A DNA stretch of 64,000 nucleotides from Hymenobacter baengnokdamensis. GTDB taxonomy: Bacteria; Bacteroidota; Bacteroidia; Cytophagales; Hymenobacteraceae. The notes beneath the pieces are model-generated. The model was not told the origin of the DNA, made no database searches, and saw nothing but the letters and a program-made list of their open reading frames with translations. The stretch is taken from assembly GCF_008728635.1 (NCBI RefSeq), contig NZ_CP044285.1:1860001-1924000 (forward strand), given 5' to 3'. The position numbers and the translations under genes were made by a program. Below are positions 42,015 through 51,900 of this stretch, piece by piece (position 1 is the first letter of the stretch; each line of letters begins with the position of its first letter).

Positions 42015-43055
42015 TCACGAAGTGGGTTGCGAATCCAGGAGGTGAAAGTTGAGGGTAAGTAAGGACGCGAGTTCTTGGCCGAACTCGTTGAGTCGGGAGA
42101 AGAAGCCGAGCACGGCTTGTCGGAAGTGGCCCTTGGTGCGGTAAAAGGTGGCGTTGATGATTTTCTGGCGCAGGAACTTCCACAGGCGCTCAATCAGGTT
42201 CAGGTTGGGCGAATAGGGCGGCAGAAAGACCTGCACCAGGGGCTTATCGGCCAGCCACTGGGTCAGTTCCTGGTTTTTGTAGTAGCGGGCGTTGTCGCAG
42301 ACCACGTAAATCGGTTGGCTGGGATGGGCGGCCAGCAGCTGTTCGTATAAGGCTTTTGTGCTCTGGGCGTTGACGCAGGCCGTTTCGTGCACGTACACCT
42401 GCGTAGGGCAGTGCGCGTTGAGGGCCGCGTTCAGATTCACCCGTTCGCGTCCGCTGACCGTAGGCAGGGGCCGCTGTGCGCCTTTTTCGGTCCAGGCCCG
42501 GGTGCAGCGGGTGTTGTGGGTGGGGTGGGCCGCGTCGGCAAAATACACCACGGCGTCGCCGGCCGCAGCCCGTTCCAGCAGGGGCTGCAACCGGTTGGCC
42601 AGAAAAGCGGCCTGCGCGTCGGCGTCCGCTTCGCAAGGCATGGGCGTGGTGAGCTTGTACACAAAGCCCAACCGGTGTAGCAGGTCCGTCAGGCCCGAAA
42701 CCGAGTAGCGCACGCCGGTGGCCTGTGTCAGCCAGGCCTGCAACGGGCGGCAGTCGGTGTACAGGGTCCGGCGCAGCTCCTGGCACAAGCCGGCGAGTTG
42801 GGTGCTGGTCAGCAGCCCCCAGTAGCCGCGCTGCTCGTGGGCCAGGTACTTCTCCAAGCCCAACCGGGCAAAGGCCTCGGCGTAGCGGTACACCGTGCCA
42901 TCATCCAGCCCCAAATCGTCGGCAATGCTTCCCGCCGAGCGCCCCTTGTCCAGCAACAGCACCACCGTCACTTTTACGTAGCCCTCGTCATCGCGCCGTT
43001 GCTTTTGCAACGCACGCAACCGTTGGCGCTCCGGGTCGGTGAGGGAAACCTGCAT
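42015..43055 (-). CDS. IS630-family transposase
   Basis: 346 residues, intact. N-terminal helix-turn-helix part (VKVTVVLLLDKGRSAGSIAD, TVYRYAEAFARLGLEKYL), then the DDE core: VVYFADAAHPTHNT (Asp), VCDNARYYKN (Asp), LPPYSPNLNLIERLWKFLRQ (Glu). These are the IS630 signature motifs. The element sits between mutY and ssb, separating genes normally adjacent in related genomes. I could not fix its terminal inverted repeats, so the element ends are undetermined; non-coding flanks run from about 41850 to 42014 and 43056 to about 43200. A scrap of another copy is at 3046-3099. Confidence 0.9.
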   Translation of the reverse strand: MQVSLTDPERQRLRALQKQRRDDEGYVKVTVVLLLDKGRSAGSIADDLGLDDGTVYRYAEAFARLGLEKYLAHEQRGYWGLLTSTQLAGLCQELRRTLYTDCRPLQAWLTQATGVRYSVSGLTDLLHRLGFVYKLTTPMPCEADADAQAAFLANRLQPLLERAAAGDAVVYFADAAHPTHNTRCTRAWTEKGAQRPLPTVSGRERVNLNAALNAHCPTQVYVHETACVNAQSTKALYEQLLAAHPSQPIYVVCDNARYYKNQELTQWLADKPLVQVFLPPYSPNLNLIERLWKFLRQKIINATFYRTKGHFRQAVLGFFSRLNEFGQELASLLTLNFHLLDSQPTS

Positions 43056-43230
43056 GCCGCAAGTTTAATCAACGGCTTTCGCTTTTTACTTCGCGACGAG
43101 TTTAATAATGAGCGGAAAGCCGGCCAAAAGCCGGCAGCCCGCACCGGCCAAGCTGGAAATCAACCTGCAAATGCGCTAACCGTACTGATGAGGCAGTGCC
43201 AGTTTAGTTAGATTGAATTGCTAATATAAT

Positions 43231-43261
43231 TTGCAAATTCGCAAAATTCGTCGTACCTTTA
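43231..43261 (+). promoter_or_regulatory. Candidate promoter of ssb
   Basis: TTG (43231-43233), 20 nt, then TACCTTTA (43254-43261): the Bacteroidota pattern with the last base A instead of G. It lies 55 nt before the ssb ATG, in an AT-rich stretch. Confidence 0.65.
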
Positions 43262-43315
43262 GCTCGTCAATGGCAGCTGTGGTTGGCTGTCGCATACGTC
43301 ATAAAATAGTGCGTT

Positions 43316-43735
43316 ATGGCTGGGGTAAATAAGGTAATTTTGGTTGGTAACCTGGGTAAAGACCCGGAAGTACGGCATCTCGAAGGCGGTAACAGCGTAG
43401 CTCATTTCACGCTGGCTACCAATGAGTATTACAAAGACAAGCAGGGTGCCCGCGTGGAGCGCACCGAGTGGCACAACATATCGGCCTGGCGCGGCCTGGC
43501 CGAGCTGGCTGAGAAGTACCTCAAAAAAGGAAGCCAGGTGTATGTAGAAGGAAAGCTGCGCACCCGCCAGTACCAGGATAAGGACCAGCAGACGCGCTAC
43601 ATCACGGAGATTATAGCCGAAGAAATCTCCTTGCTGGGTGCTCGCTCGGGTACTGCCAGCAACCCGCCCAGCGCCGGCGCTGAGGAGAGCGTAAGCCTGC
43701 GGCAGGAGCCCGAGCTTGACCAATTGCCTTTTTAA
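43316..43735 (+). CDS. ssb: Single-stranded DNA-binding protein
   Basis: 139 residues: OB-fold start [20 protein letters not shown], then [20 protein letters not shown] and [20 protein letters not shown], followed by IYVEGKL-like text (here [20 protein letters not shown]). A short flexible linker ends in the acidic/hydrophobic tip DQLPF, which recruits partner proteins. It protects single-stranded DNA in replication and repair and is in a block with mutY and recG. It has its own promoter-like sequence and a hairpin after it. Confidence 0.93.
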   Translation: MAGVNKVILVGNLGKDPEVRHLEGGNSVAHFTLATNEYYKDKQGARVERTEWHNISAWRGLAELAEKYLKKGSQVYVEGKLRTRQYQDKDQQTRYITEIIAEEISLLGARSGTASNPPSAGAEESVSLRQEPELDQLPF

Positions 43736-43771
43736 GGGCGGGTCGCTGTTAGTAGTAACTACTATTTCAAC

Positions 43772-43801
43772 AAAAGCCTCGGCACCAAGCCGGGGCTTTT
43801 T
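43772..43801 (+). terminator. Intrinsic terminator of ssb
   Basis: AAAAGCCTCGGC (43772-43783) pairs with GCCGGGGCTTTT (43789-43800) around ACCAA with one G-U pair, followed by TT. It sits just before the gldD promoter at 43806. Confidence 0.8.
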
Positions 43802-43805
43802 GGCG

Positions 43806-43834
43806 TTGGGCGGGGGCGCTGCCTGCTAACTTTG
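43806..43834 (+). promoter_or_regulatory. Candidate promoter of gldD
   Basis: TTG (43806-43808), 18 nt, TAACTTTG (43827-43834), a perfect -7 box. It excludes the TTG at 43832 as a start and supports ATG 43859 for gldD. Confidence 0.7.
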
Positions 43835-43858
43835 GGCTTTGCCTGGCTTTCCCTTACT

Positions 43859-44455
43859 ATGAGCGTTGCACGATTCTGGAATATGGCGTTGGTAGCTATG
43901 GGCGCGGCCGGGCTGCTGGCGGGCTGCGCCTCGGCCCCCGACTATACGCCCAAGCCTAAGGGCTACAACCGCATCGACCTGCCGCCGCATCGCTACCGGT
44001 TGCTGCCCGCCGGGCACCCGTACACCTTCGATTACTCGCAGTATGCCAAGGTGTTGCGCGATTCTTCGTATCTGGCGCAGCCCGATTGGCTGAATGTGTA
44101 TTATCCCAAGCTGCACGCCAATATTCAGATAACCTATACCAACGTGGTACGCAACCGCCAACTCTACAACAAGATGATGGAGGACGCGCGCAAGCTCACG
44201 GGCAAGCACCAGATTAAGGCCACCTCCATTGAGGAAAAGATTTTGCGTACCCCCAACGGGATGCGCGCCTCCGTTTTTGAGCTGGAAGGGGAGGTACCAA
44301 GCCAGTTTCAATTTTATACAACCGACAGCACCAAGCATTTTTTCCGGGCCGCCTTGTATTTCCGCACGGCCACGGCCAACGACTCGCTGGCACCCGTGAT
44401 TGAATATGTAAAATACGATATGATAAAAATGCTTAACTCGTTGCGCTACAGGTAG
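43859..44455 (+). CDS. gldD: Gliding motility lipoprotein GldD
   Basis: 198 residues from ATG 43859, with a lipobox (GAAGLLAGCAS, Cys about residue 23). The body matches GldD: TPKPKGYNRIDLPPHRYRLL (the 'PKPxGY.R..LP...Y' start), HPYTFDYSQYAKVLRDS, WLNVYYPKLHANIQITYTNV, YNKMMEDARKLTGKH and a C-terminal FFRAALYFRT. GldD is needed for gliding and type 9 secretion in Flavobacterium-type bacteria and is attached to the cell envelope as a lipoprotein. Here it follows ssb directly; the expected neighbour gldE is absent. recG follows in the same direction. Confidence 0.92.
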   Translation: MSVARFWNMALVAMGAAGLLAGCASAPDYTPKPKGYNRIDLPPHRYRLLPAGHPYTFDYSQYAKVLRDSSYLAQPDWLNVYYPKLHANIQITYTNVVRNRQLYNKMMEDARKLTGKHQIKATSIEEKILRTPNGMRASVFELEGEVPSQFQFYTTDSTKHFFRAALYFRTATANDSLAPVIEYVKYDMIKMLNSLRYR

Positions 44456-44535
44456 TCAGCTGGTAAGGCCGCCTGCTTTCCTAAGCCTGGCAGGCGGACT
44501 TAGCCGCTGATTATTGTTTTTCTTACCTCTCAGTA

Positions 44536-46632
44536 ATGAGTAACTTCTTCAATACCAAGCTTGAATATCTGCGGGGCGTGGGCTTGCAGCGGGCGCAGCT
44601 GCTGGGTAAGGAGCTGGGACTGTTTACCTACGGCGACCTTATTCAGCGCTACCCGTTTCGCTACCTCGACCGTACGCAGTTTTACAATATAGTAGATTTG
44701 CATGATGACCTGCCTTTTGTGCAGGTAAAGGGCATTTTGCGCGGCCGCGAAATAGTGGGGGAGGGGCCCAAAAAGCGCATGGTAGCCAAGGTGGGCGATG
44801 CCAGCGGCGAGCTGGAGGTAGTCTGGTTTAAGGGCGTAAACTACCTGGAAAAAGTTATCAAGAACCACCAGGAATACATTGTTTTCGGCAAGCCGACGAT
44901 GTTTAATGGCCGGCCCCAGATGGCCCATCCCGACCTGGAGGAAGTAAGCGAGCAGAAGCCCGGCCAAAGCTTTCTGCAACCAGTGTATAACACGAGTGAA
45001 AAGTTAAAAAACTATCATCGCATTGATAGCAAGGCTATTATGCGCATGGTAGGCGATTTGCTGAAAATCGCGCTGCCGCAGGTCACCGAAACGCTGTCGC
45101 CGGCGCTTATTCAGCAATACGGGCTGCTGGATAAGGCTTCGGCGCTGCAGCAGATTCATTTTCCACAAACGCCGGATATGCTGGAAAAGGCACGGTTCCG
45201 GCTCAAGTTTGAGGAGCTTTTTTACGTGCAGCTAAAGCTGTTGCGCCAGAAAGACCAGCGCAAGGTGACCCTGTCGGGGCAAATTTTTAGTGAGGTGCCC
45301 ACCCTGGTGCATTTTTATAAAAATATCATGCCCTTCGACCTGACGGGCGCGCAGAAGCGGGTTATCCATGAGATTTACAAGGACTTCTGCGCCGGCAAGC
45401 AGATGAACCGGCTGCTGCAAGGCGACGTAGGCTCGGGTAAAACCATCGTGGCCTTCATTGCGATGCTGATGGCCGCCGACAACGGCGCCCAGAGCTGCCT
45501 GATGGCCCCCACCGAAATACTGGCCGACCAGCATTACCAGGGCCTGAAAGTGTATGCCGACCAACTGGGCATCAACCTGGGCAAGCTCACGGGCAGCACC
45601 CGCACCGCACAGCGGCGCATTTTGCACGAGCAGCTGCGCGAAGGCACTATGCAGATGCTGGTGGGTACCCACGCTTTGCTTGAAGACGTGGTGCAGTTTC
45701 GCAACCTGGGCCTTACTATCATGGACGAGCAGCACCGCTTTGGAGTGGCGCAGCGTTCCAAGCTGTGGCAAAAAAACCCGTATGTCATTCCGCACGTCCT
45801 CGTCATGACGGCTACGCCCATTCCGCGCACGCTGGCCATGACCCTGTACGGTGACCTCGACGTGAGCGTGATTGACGAGCTGCCCGCCGGCCGCAAGCCC
45901 ATCGTAACGGTGCACCGCTACGATGCTAACCGCCTGAAAGTGTTTCAGTTTATCCGCGACCAAGTGGCGCTGGGACGGCAGGTATATATCGTATATCCAT
46001 TGATTGAGGAAAGCGAAACGCTCGACTATAAAGACCTTACCGACGGCTACGAGAGCGTGCAGCGAGCTTTCCCCGATTTGCAGATAAGCATTGTGCACGG
46101 GCGCATGAAGGCCGAAGAAAAGGACTTTGAGATGGCCCGCTTCGTCAAAAAAGAAACCCAGATAATGGTGGCGACCACCGTTATCGAAGTCGGCGTGAAC
46201 GTGCCCAACGCTTCGGTAATGGTGATTGAGAGCGCCGAGCGCTTTGGCCTTTCGCAGCTGCACCAGTTGCGCGGGCGCGTGGGCCGGGGTGCCGACCAGA
46301 GCTATTGCATCCTGATGACGGGCTATAAGCTGAGCAAAGACAGCCGCACCCGACTGGAAACCATGGTACGCACCAACAACGGTTTCGAGATTGCCGATAT
46401 CGACTTAAAGCTGCGCGGCCCCGGCGACCTCATGGGCACCCAGCAGAGCGGCGTATTAGACCTGTTAATTGCTGACCTAGCTAAGGACGGGCGTATTCTT
46501 ACCGAAAGCCGGGCCGCCGCCCAGGCCATCCTCAACGACGACCCGGAACTGGCGCGGCCCGAGCACGGCAACATCAGGCGGCACATTGAAAGCCTGCCTG
46601 CTACGGCCGTTAACTGGAGCCGGATAAGCTGA
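44536..46632 (+). CDS. recG: ATP-dependent DNA helicase RecG
   Basis: 698 residues. The wedge domain (about 1-260) includes LDRTQFYNIVDLHDDLPFVQ. Helicase domain 1 has the Q-motif region FDLTGAQKRVIHEIYKDF, Walker A LLQGDVGSGKT (about 294-304), the TAPTEILA-type motif LMAPTEILADQH, the DEQH box LTIMDEQHRFGVAQR (about 396), and the TATPIPRTLAMTLYGDLD motif. Helicase domain 2 has TQIMVATTVIEVGVNVPNAS and RFGLSQLHQLRGRVGRG, and the TRG tail follows. It remodels stalled forks and branch-migrates Holliday junctions. It is 80 bp downstream of gldD, probably in one transcript. Confidence 0.94.
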   Translation: MSNFFNTKLEYLRGVGLQRAQLLGKELGLFTYGDLIQRYPFRYLDRTQFYNIVDLHDDLPFVQVKGILRGREIVGEGPKKRMVAKVGDASGELEVVWFKGVNYLEKVIKNHQEYIVFGKPTMFNGRPQMAHPDLEEVSEQKPGQSFLQPVYNTSEKLKNYHRIDSKAIMRMVGDLLKIALPQVTETLSPALIQQYGLLDKASALQQIHFPQTPDMLEKARFRLKFEELFYVQLKLLRQKDQRKVTLSGQIFSEVPTLVHFYKNIMPFDLTGAQKRVIHEIYKDFCAGKQMNRLLQGDVGSGKTIVAFIAMLMAADNGAQSCLMAPTEILADQHYQGLKVYADQLGINLGKLTGSTRTAQRRILHEQLREGTMQMLVGTHALLEDVVQFRNLGLTIMDEQHRFGVAQRSKLWQKNPYVIPHVLVMTATPIPRTLAMTLYGDLDVSVIDELPAGRKPIVTVHRYDANRLKVFQFIRDQVALGRQVYIVYPLIEESETLDYKDLTDGYESVQRAFPDLQISIVHGRMKAEEKDFEMARFVKKETQIMVATTVIEVGVNVPNASVMVIESAERFGLSQLHQLRGRVGRGADQSYCILMTGYKLSKDSRTRLETMVRTNNGFEIADIDLKLRGPGDLMGTQQSGVLDLLIADLAKDGRILTESRAAAQAILNDDPELARPEHGNIRRHIESLPATAVNWSRIS

Positions 46633-46657
46633 GGTCGGGCCGCAACAGGCATAAAAA

Positions 46658-46685
46658 AAGCGGTTTCTTTAAGAAACCGCTTAGC
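46658..46685. terminator. Intrinsic terminator of recG and the convergent small gene
   Basis: AAGCGGTTTCT (46658-46668) pairs with AGAAACCGCTT (46672-46682) around a TTA loop. A-run and T-rich flanks allow use from both sides. Confidence 0.85.
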
Positions 46686-46687
46686 CT

Positions 46688-46921
46688 TTAAAACCAAGTA
46701 ACGGACTGCTTATCCGGCTTTCGCTGGTTGATAGGCGTAATGGAGGGCGCCTCTTCCTCAGTGTAGCGCGTCAGCGTCATGCTGTTGGCCAGGTTGCTGG
46801 GGGCAAAAAGCTCCACCGGAGGCTTGGCCAGGCCGGCTGTCGCAGCTGGCGTAGTCAGTTGCATATAACGGCCAGCAATAATGAGGGCGAATAAAGAACC
46901 GAGCTTAAGAAATGATTTCAT
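46688..46921 (-). CDS. Small hypothetical protein with N-terminal membrane/signal segment
   Basis: 77 residues. The first 22 residues (KSFLKLGSLFALIIAGRYM) form a signal peptide or membrane anchor. The rest is a short polar region (PSNLANSMTLTRYTEEEAPS, NQRKPDKQSVTWF) with no known domain. It is convergent with recG and shares its terminator. The reading frame is short, so it is only moderately secure, but the start, membrane segment and isolated position argue for a real gene. Confidence 0.55.
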   Translation of the reverse strand: MKSFLKLGSLFALIIAGRYMQLTTPAATAGLAKPPVELFAPSNLANSMTLTRYTEEEAPSITPINQRKPDKQSVTWF

Positions 46922-47265
46922 AGGGTGTAGGTAGCGGCACGAACCACCTTCAAAACGGGTGCCAGTTAGTAGTTTTTTAGTTAATTTACAGAAGATTAGG
47001 ACGCTGGGTGGGAGTGAAAGAGAGTTCGCAATACCAGCAATGCTCTCCGAACGCGCCAGTTAAACGGCTGGGAGCCGCCAGGGTTACACTGCCAGTGGTA
47101 AAGTTCGGGGAACTGCTTTGGTCTACAAAGATACACATGCCCGGCAGCGCGCCAGCGTTAGCGAATGGCAGCAACCGCTTAGCGAGCGGCAGGCCACTTG
47201 GGCTGCGCACGGTACTTTTGGCGTAGGAGGCCCCACCCGAAGTCCATTCTTAACGCTAATTACCC
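46922..47265. other. Non-coding gap before the 47266 gene, with a -7 promoter box
   Basis: No convincing gene is seen; overlapping frames here have unusual composition and no motifs. TACTTTTG at 47213-47220 matches the Bacteroidota -7 box perfectly, 46 nt before the ATG at 47266. No TTG at the expected spacing upstream was found, so promoter identification is partial. Confidence 0.5.
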
Positions 47266-48732
47266 ATGCGCTTTTTCTTTGGTTTAGCTGCCCTGGCCTT
47301 TACTGGCCTGCTCGGCGCAGCTCACCCAGCTCAGGCCCAGAAAACCAGGTCTGTCCCTTTCAGCTACCTGCCCGAGCAGGGCGAAGACCGCTACAACCAG
47401 CGCGTGCCGCGCAAAACCCTGGCCCTGCCCGATGGCAGCGGCTTTATTATCCTGGCCCACCAAAGCGGTAGTGCCTACGCTGTGGAGCGCTACGATGCCG
47501 ACCTCAAAAAGCAGTGGAGCACCACCCTGCCGGTAGCTCCCGGCGAAACCGTGGAGGCATTTGGCCGCGGCCCCGAGCAGGCCTGGGTAGTTATTCACCA
47601 CGCCGATGAAAGCACCCAGAACCTGACTGTGCAGCCTTTTGCGCTCAGCGGCGGCCAGAAAGGGGCTCCTGTGGTAGTCGTAACGGCCCCGGCCCGCGAC
47701 CGCCGGCCCGGCGTGCGCCTCTCGCCCGATGGCACCCGGCTGCTGGCTTTTCGCTACCTGGCTCGTGAGGAGCAGGTGAAAGCGCTGGAGGGCACGCTCT
47801 ATGACCAAAAGCTGAATAAGCTACTGGACCGGACCTACGATTTTCGCGACCAGGGCGATTTTTTTTCGCCTAACGTGCTGCTGGCCAACGACGGTACGCA
47901 GTACGTGACGCTGCTTGGCGATGCCATGAAAAAGCTGAGTGCCCGGCGCTACCCGCCTACGCCCGACCGCGTAGGCATTGCTACGGCCATCCCGGTGATG
48001 GGGGTGCCCGTGGGCGGCACATTTGGGGGCCAGCCGATTACTATTCGGGATGCCCGCTTCAGCCTAGAGCCGGATGGCCAGCTGTACGCCGTGGCGCTGT
48101 GCGCCAACGACCGTACCGGCGACCTGAGTGGGCTGAAAGTAGTGCGGTTCGACTTTGCCGAGAGCCGCCTCAAGCTGGCCGAGGAGCTGCCCTTTGCCCC
48201 GGCTTTTTTAACGGAGGTGAGCAAGGCCACCGGCGCGCCGGTGAAAAATATGGCCGACATCTACCTGGCCGACATGCTGCTGACCGACAGCAAAAACCTG
48301 GTAGTGGTGGCAGAGCGGCATTTTGAGGAAGGTGGCCCTGAGCTGCCGGTACACGCCCGGGAGATATATCTGTTTGGCTATAGTCCGTTTCTGACGCCCA
48401 CCTGGCACACTATAGTCGCTAAAGACCAGGTAGCGCCCGCCATCGACAGCTACACCGGAATTGGGTACCGGGCGGCCGCTTTTGGCGAAGAAGTACAGCT
48501 GCTGACGCTGGAAACGATAGGCGGTAAGTCAGATTTATATCTGCGCCGGGTGCAGGCTCCTACGGGCGTGCTTAGTGCGCCGCAGCGCCTCAAGCTCAAC
48601 GTTGCCAACGACCAGCAGCTGGCCTACGTGAAAGACTTTACCGCCTGGCTCGGCCCCAAGACAATTATCGGGGTAAGCCGCCCCAGTAAGAAGTCGGCTG
48701 CTTTGCAGCTGAATGAAGTAAAATTTAAATAG
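47266..48732 (+). CDS. Secreted hypothetical protein, beta-propeller-like
   Basis: 488 residues with a signal peptide (RFFFGLAALAFTGLLGAAHP, then AQAQ). Then repeated blade-like motifs: SGFIILAHQSGSAYAVERYD, TVEAFGRGPEQAWVVIHHAD, RPGVRLSPDGTRLLAFRYLA, FSPNVLLANDGTQYVTLLGD, MADIYLADMLLTDSKNLVVV, YLFGYSPFLTPTWHTIVAKD and VQLLTLETIGGKSDLYLRRV. The alternating 'DG..L.' turns suggest a propeller, possibly sensing or scaffolding in the periplasm or surface. I do not recognise a named family. It ends at a strong terminator (48750). Confidence 0.75.
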   Translation: MRFFFGLAALAFTGLLGAAHPAQAQKTRSVPFSYLPEQGEDRYNQRVPRKTLALPDGSGFIILAHQSGSAYAVERYDADLKKQWSTTLPVAPGETVEAFGRGPEQAWVVIHHADESTQNLTVQPFALSGGQKGAPVVVVTAPARDRRPGVRLSPDGTRLLAFRYLAREEQVKALEGTLYDQKLNKLLDRTYDFRDQGDFFSPNVLLANDGTQYVTLLGDAMKKLSARRYPPTPDRVGIATAIPVMGVPVGGTFGGQPITIRDARFSLEPDGQLYAVALCANDRTGDLSGLKVVRFDFAESRLKLAEELPFAPAFLTEVSKATGAPVKNMADIYLADMLLTDSKNLVVVAERHFEEGGPELPVHAREIYLFGYSPFLTPTWHTIVAKDQVAPAIDSYTGIGYRAAAFGEEVQLLTLETIGGKSDLYLRRVQAPTGVLSAPQRLKLNVANDQQLAYVKDFTAWLGPKTIIGVSRPSKKSAALQLNEVKFK

Positions 48733-48749
48733 TCAAGTATATTTATGTT

Positions 48750-48793
48750 AAAAAGGCTCGTCTGATACCAAACGGTATCAGACGAGCCTTTTT
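48750..48793 (+). terminator. Strong intrinsic terminator
   Basis: AAAAAGGCTCGTCTGATACC (48750-48769) pairs perfectly with GGTATCAGACGAGCCTTTTT (48774-48793), loop AAAC, 18 nt after the 47266 gene's stop. Confidence 0.95.
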
Positions 48794-48797
48794 GCTT

Positions 48798-48822
48798 GGC
48801 AACGTTGCCGGCAACGTTTGCG
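48798..48822 (+). promoter_or_regulatory. Paired GGCAACGTT sites upstream of the surface protein gene
   Basis: GGCAACGTTGCC (48798-48809), a perfect 12-bp palindrome, is followed directly by GGCAACGTTTGC (48810-48821). Paired palindromes with a central CG resemble LacI/GalR-type operator sites, as upstream of the xylanase gene. They lie about 150 nt before the ATG at 48975. Evidence is symmetry only. Confidence 0.35.
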
Positions 48823-48974
48823 CAAATAAACACGGGGGAGGGTAGTGCTAATATCCACAAATGCAGGAAATTGCGCAATGCAACTGCTTGCATTATCAGT
48901 TGCGCAGGTACTCTTACTGCCAGCAACCTGGTGCTGGGCTTTACGCTGCATTCTTTGTTCCCACCCCTCCTTTT

Positions 48975-51900
48975 ATGGTAAAAACTATACGTATTGGCTC
49001 CGTCGGGTCAAGCTTTTTACGCACCAGCTGGCTGCTTTTATGCGCTGGCCTGGGGCTAACCGCAACGCGCAGCTGGGGCCAATCGGTGCCCATAGCCCAA
49101 TGGTCGCTGACGAGTAGCAATGCCCCGACTGCTGTTGCCGCGGGAGTATCGGCCGGAACGCCGACTCTAAAGCGAATGGCTTTCTCAACCAATGCTACCG
49201 TAACGGCCAACTCAGCAACCTACGGGCAGGCCACCGCGCCTACCGCCGATGGCTTGTGGACTGCTATTGGCGGTACGCTCAATCGAAAGTACTACCAGCA
49301 GTTTACGGTAACAGCTACTACGGGCACCACGCTGCGCCTCGACTCACTGGTGCTGTCGGAGGCCTTTTATGCCACGGCCAGCAATACCAAGCTGGCCATA
49401 GTTTACTCCAAAACCGGCTTTACTACGAACGACTCTACGGAGATAAGCGGTACTGGCACGCTCAACAAGGGTGCCCTGACCGTGGCTGCCAGTGGGAACT
49501 TAACTAAGGGAATTGCCGTGCTGCAAAATAACAGCGGCCCCGCCAACCCCCTCAATACGTATCGCCTGGCAATAAATGGCGCAGCCGGGGTAACGCTGGC
49601 TGGTGGCCAGACGCTGAGCTTCCGGCTGTATAACAGCTGTGGTAGCAGCAGCAATGGTAAGTACGTGCTGCTCAAAAACCTGGCAGCAGTAGGCCAGACG
49701 GCTACCGTCGGGGCCCTTGGCACCACCACGGCCCAGGTAGCTTTTACTACCCCGGCAGCCGGCGGCTATACTTATACTATCAGTACCAGTCCGGCCGGTG
49801 GCACGGCCAGCTTGGCTACGGCCCCCTCGGGTGCTAATGGGTACGTAGCTACCTATACGCTTAGCGGACTGACGCCGGGCGCCACCTACACGGCCACGGT
49901 AAGCGGCACCAACGGCACAGCAGCTACTACTATTACCAGTCCGTCGTTTACTACCAATGCCGGTACCTGCGCCGGCCCTACGGGGCTGGCGGTCAGCAGC
50001 ATTACGCAGACCTCGGCGCAAGCCAGCTTTGTGCAGCCCACCACCGGCAATACCAATACGGGCTACACCCTGAAGTACTACCCGACGCTAAGCGGCACGC
50101 CCGTAGTAACCCAAACCCTTGATGCTGCGGCCACGGGAGCCAGCCTGAGCGGCCTGGCCGGCGGCACAAGCTATACCGTAACGCTGCAAAGCCTATGCGC
50201 CTCCGGCACGGGTACTTTACAGACGGCCAGCTTCACAACGCTTAGCTGCGCTAATCCTACCAGCTTGGTGGTGAGCGCTATAACGGCTAGCTCGGCCAGC
50301 CTGAGCTTTGTGCCGGGCACAGGCAATACCAGCTACAGCATCATGTATTATCCGACTGGCGCGCCCGGCGCGGCAATAAGCCTGGCCGCCACGGCCTCGC
50401 CGGTAGCCCTGAGCGGCCTTGCGTCGGGCACTGCTTATACGGTAACTCTGCAAAGCACCTGCGCCAATGGCGCGCTCGGCGACGTGTTGGCGAAGACCTT
50501 CTCCACTCGCCTCACCAGCTCGCCGCTTCTGCAGCAGTGGCCCCTCACGGCTACTGCCAGCGACGATGCATCGGTGCGGTCGGCGGGCGTAACGGCCAGC
50601 TCGGCAACGCTTACCCCTTCCGTTAGTACCCCGCTGGTATTGGCCGACGGCACCTCGGCCGATGGAGAGTCGGCGGGGCCGTTGCCGGCTTATTCCTCGC
50701 TGGGCCAGGGCCTGGCCCCGAACGGCAACGGCAGTGGCTGGAGCAGCAGCGTGGCCTCGGCCACCCGCTACGAGGAGTTTGTAGTAACGGCCGCTGTGGG
50801 CGGTAGCGTGCGCGTCGATTCGTTGGTGTTTAGCTCGGGCGGCTATGGCTCGGGAGCGTTGCTGGCAGTAGCATACTCAACCGATGCCTTTGCCAGCAGC
50901 ACATTTATTCTCGGCTCGCTGGCCGCGCCGGTAGCGGTAGGTAAAGTGAGCAGCGCCGGCTATTCAGTGCTACGGCTTCCGCTTACTGGTGCGGCCGGGG
51001 TTACGCTTAGCGCGGGGAGCAATATAGCATTCAGGCTTTATTATACCATTGGCACCAGCAGCCAGCGCCACGTGCTGACAAAAAATCTGTATGTAACCGG
51101 GGTAGCTACGCCTACCTGTCCTGGAGCTACCAACCTGAGCGTTAGTGCTGTCACGCCTACTAAAGAGCTGCTAAGCTTCACACCCGGCAGTGGTAATACG
51201 GCCTACACCGTGACGGTAACCCCGCAGGGTGGCAGCCCCCTCACCATCAGCCCGGCACCCGCGGCTTCGCCGGTAAGCCTGACGGGCCTCAGCCCTGTTA
51301 CTACTTATGCGGTGACGCTGCAAGCCAGCTGTGGTGGCACCGCCGGCTATGTGCAAAGCATCAGCTTTACTACGCCGGCGGCCAACTCGACGGCTATTGA
51401 GCAATGGCCTCTGACAGCTGACAATACCGACAATGCCAGTGTGCGCTCCTATGCCGTGGCAGCCAGCACACCGGTGCTGGCCGGCCTCACGGTTTCGGCT
51501 GGCAATGGCTCGCCGGTTATCCTGCCTTATTCGCCGGCTTATGGCCAGGCATTTTCGCCCAATACCAATGGCAATGGTGGTGGCTGGAGCAGCACTGTCA
51601 GTGCCTCGGTGTACGAGCAGTTTGACCTGTCAGCGTCGGCGGGTAACAACCTGCGGGCCGATTCACTGGTGTTTTCTACGGCACTCTACAATACCAGCAA
51701 CGGCAAGCTGGCGGTAGCCTGCTCTACCGATGGCTTCGCCACCAGCACCTTTCTGCTGGGTAGCCTCGGAGCGCCGGTGTCACTTCCCAACTACAGCAAC
51801 TCGGGCTTCGGCACCTATCGGATAGCCTTGAACGGCGGCGCCGGCCTGGCGGCCACCAGCGGCCAGGTGCTTAGTTTCCGCTTCTACTATGCGGCGGGCA

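Noticed and set aside
45723..45740. DEQH box in recG considered as unusual helicase motif
   Set aside because: This is the normal motif II region of RecG proteins.
46986..47226. Two overlapping opposite frames before the 47266 gene
   Set aside because: Both short, overlapping each other, with no recognisable features; the -7 box at 47213-47220 falls within the stretch.
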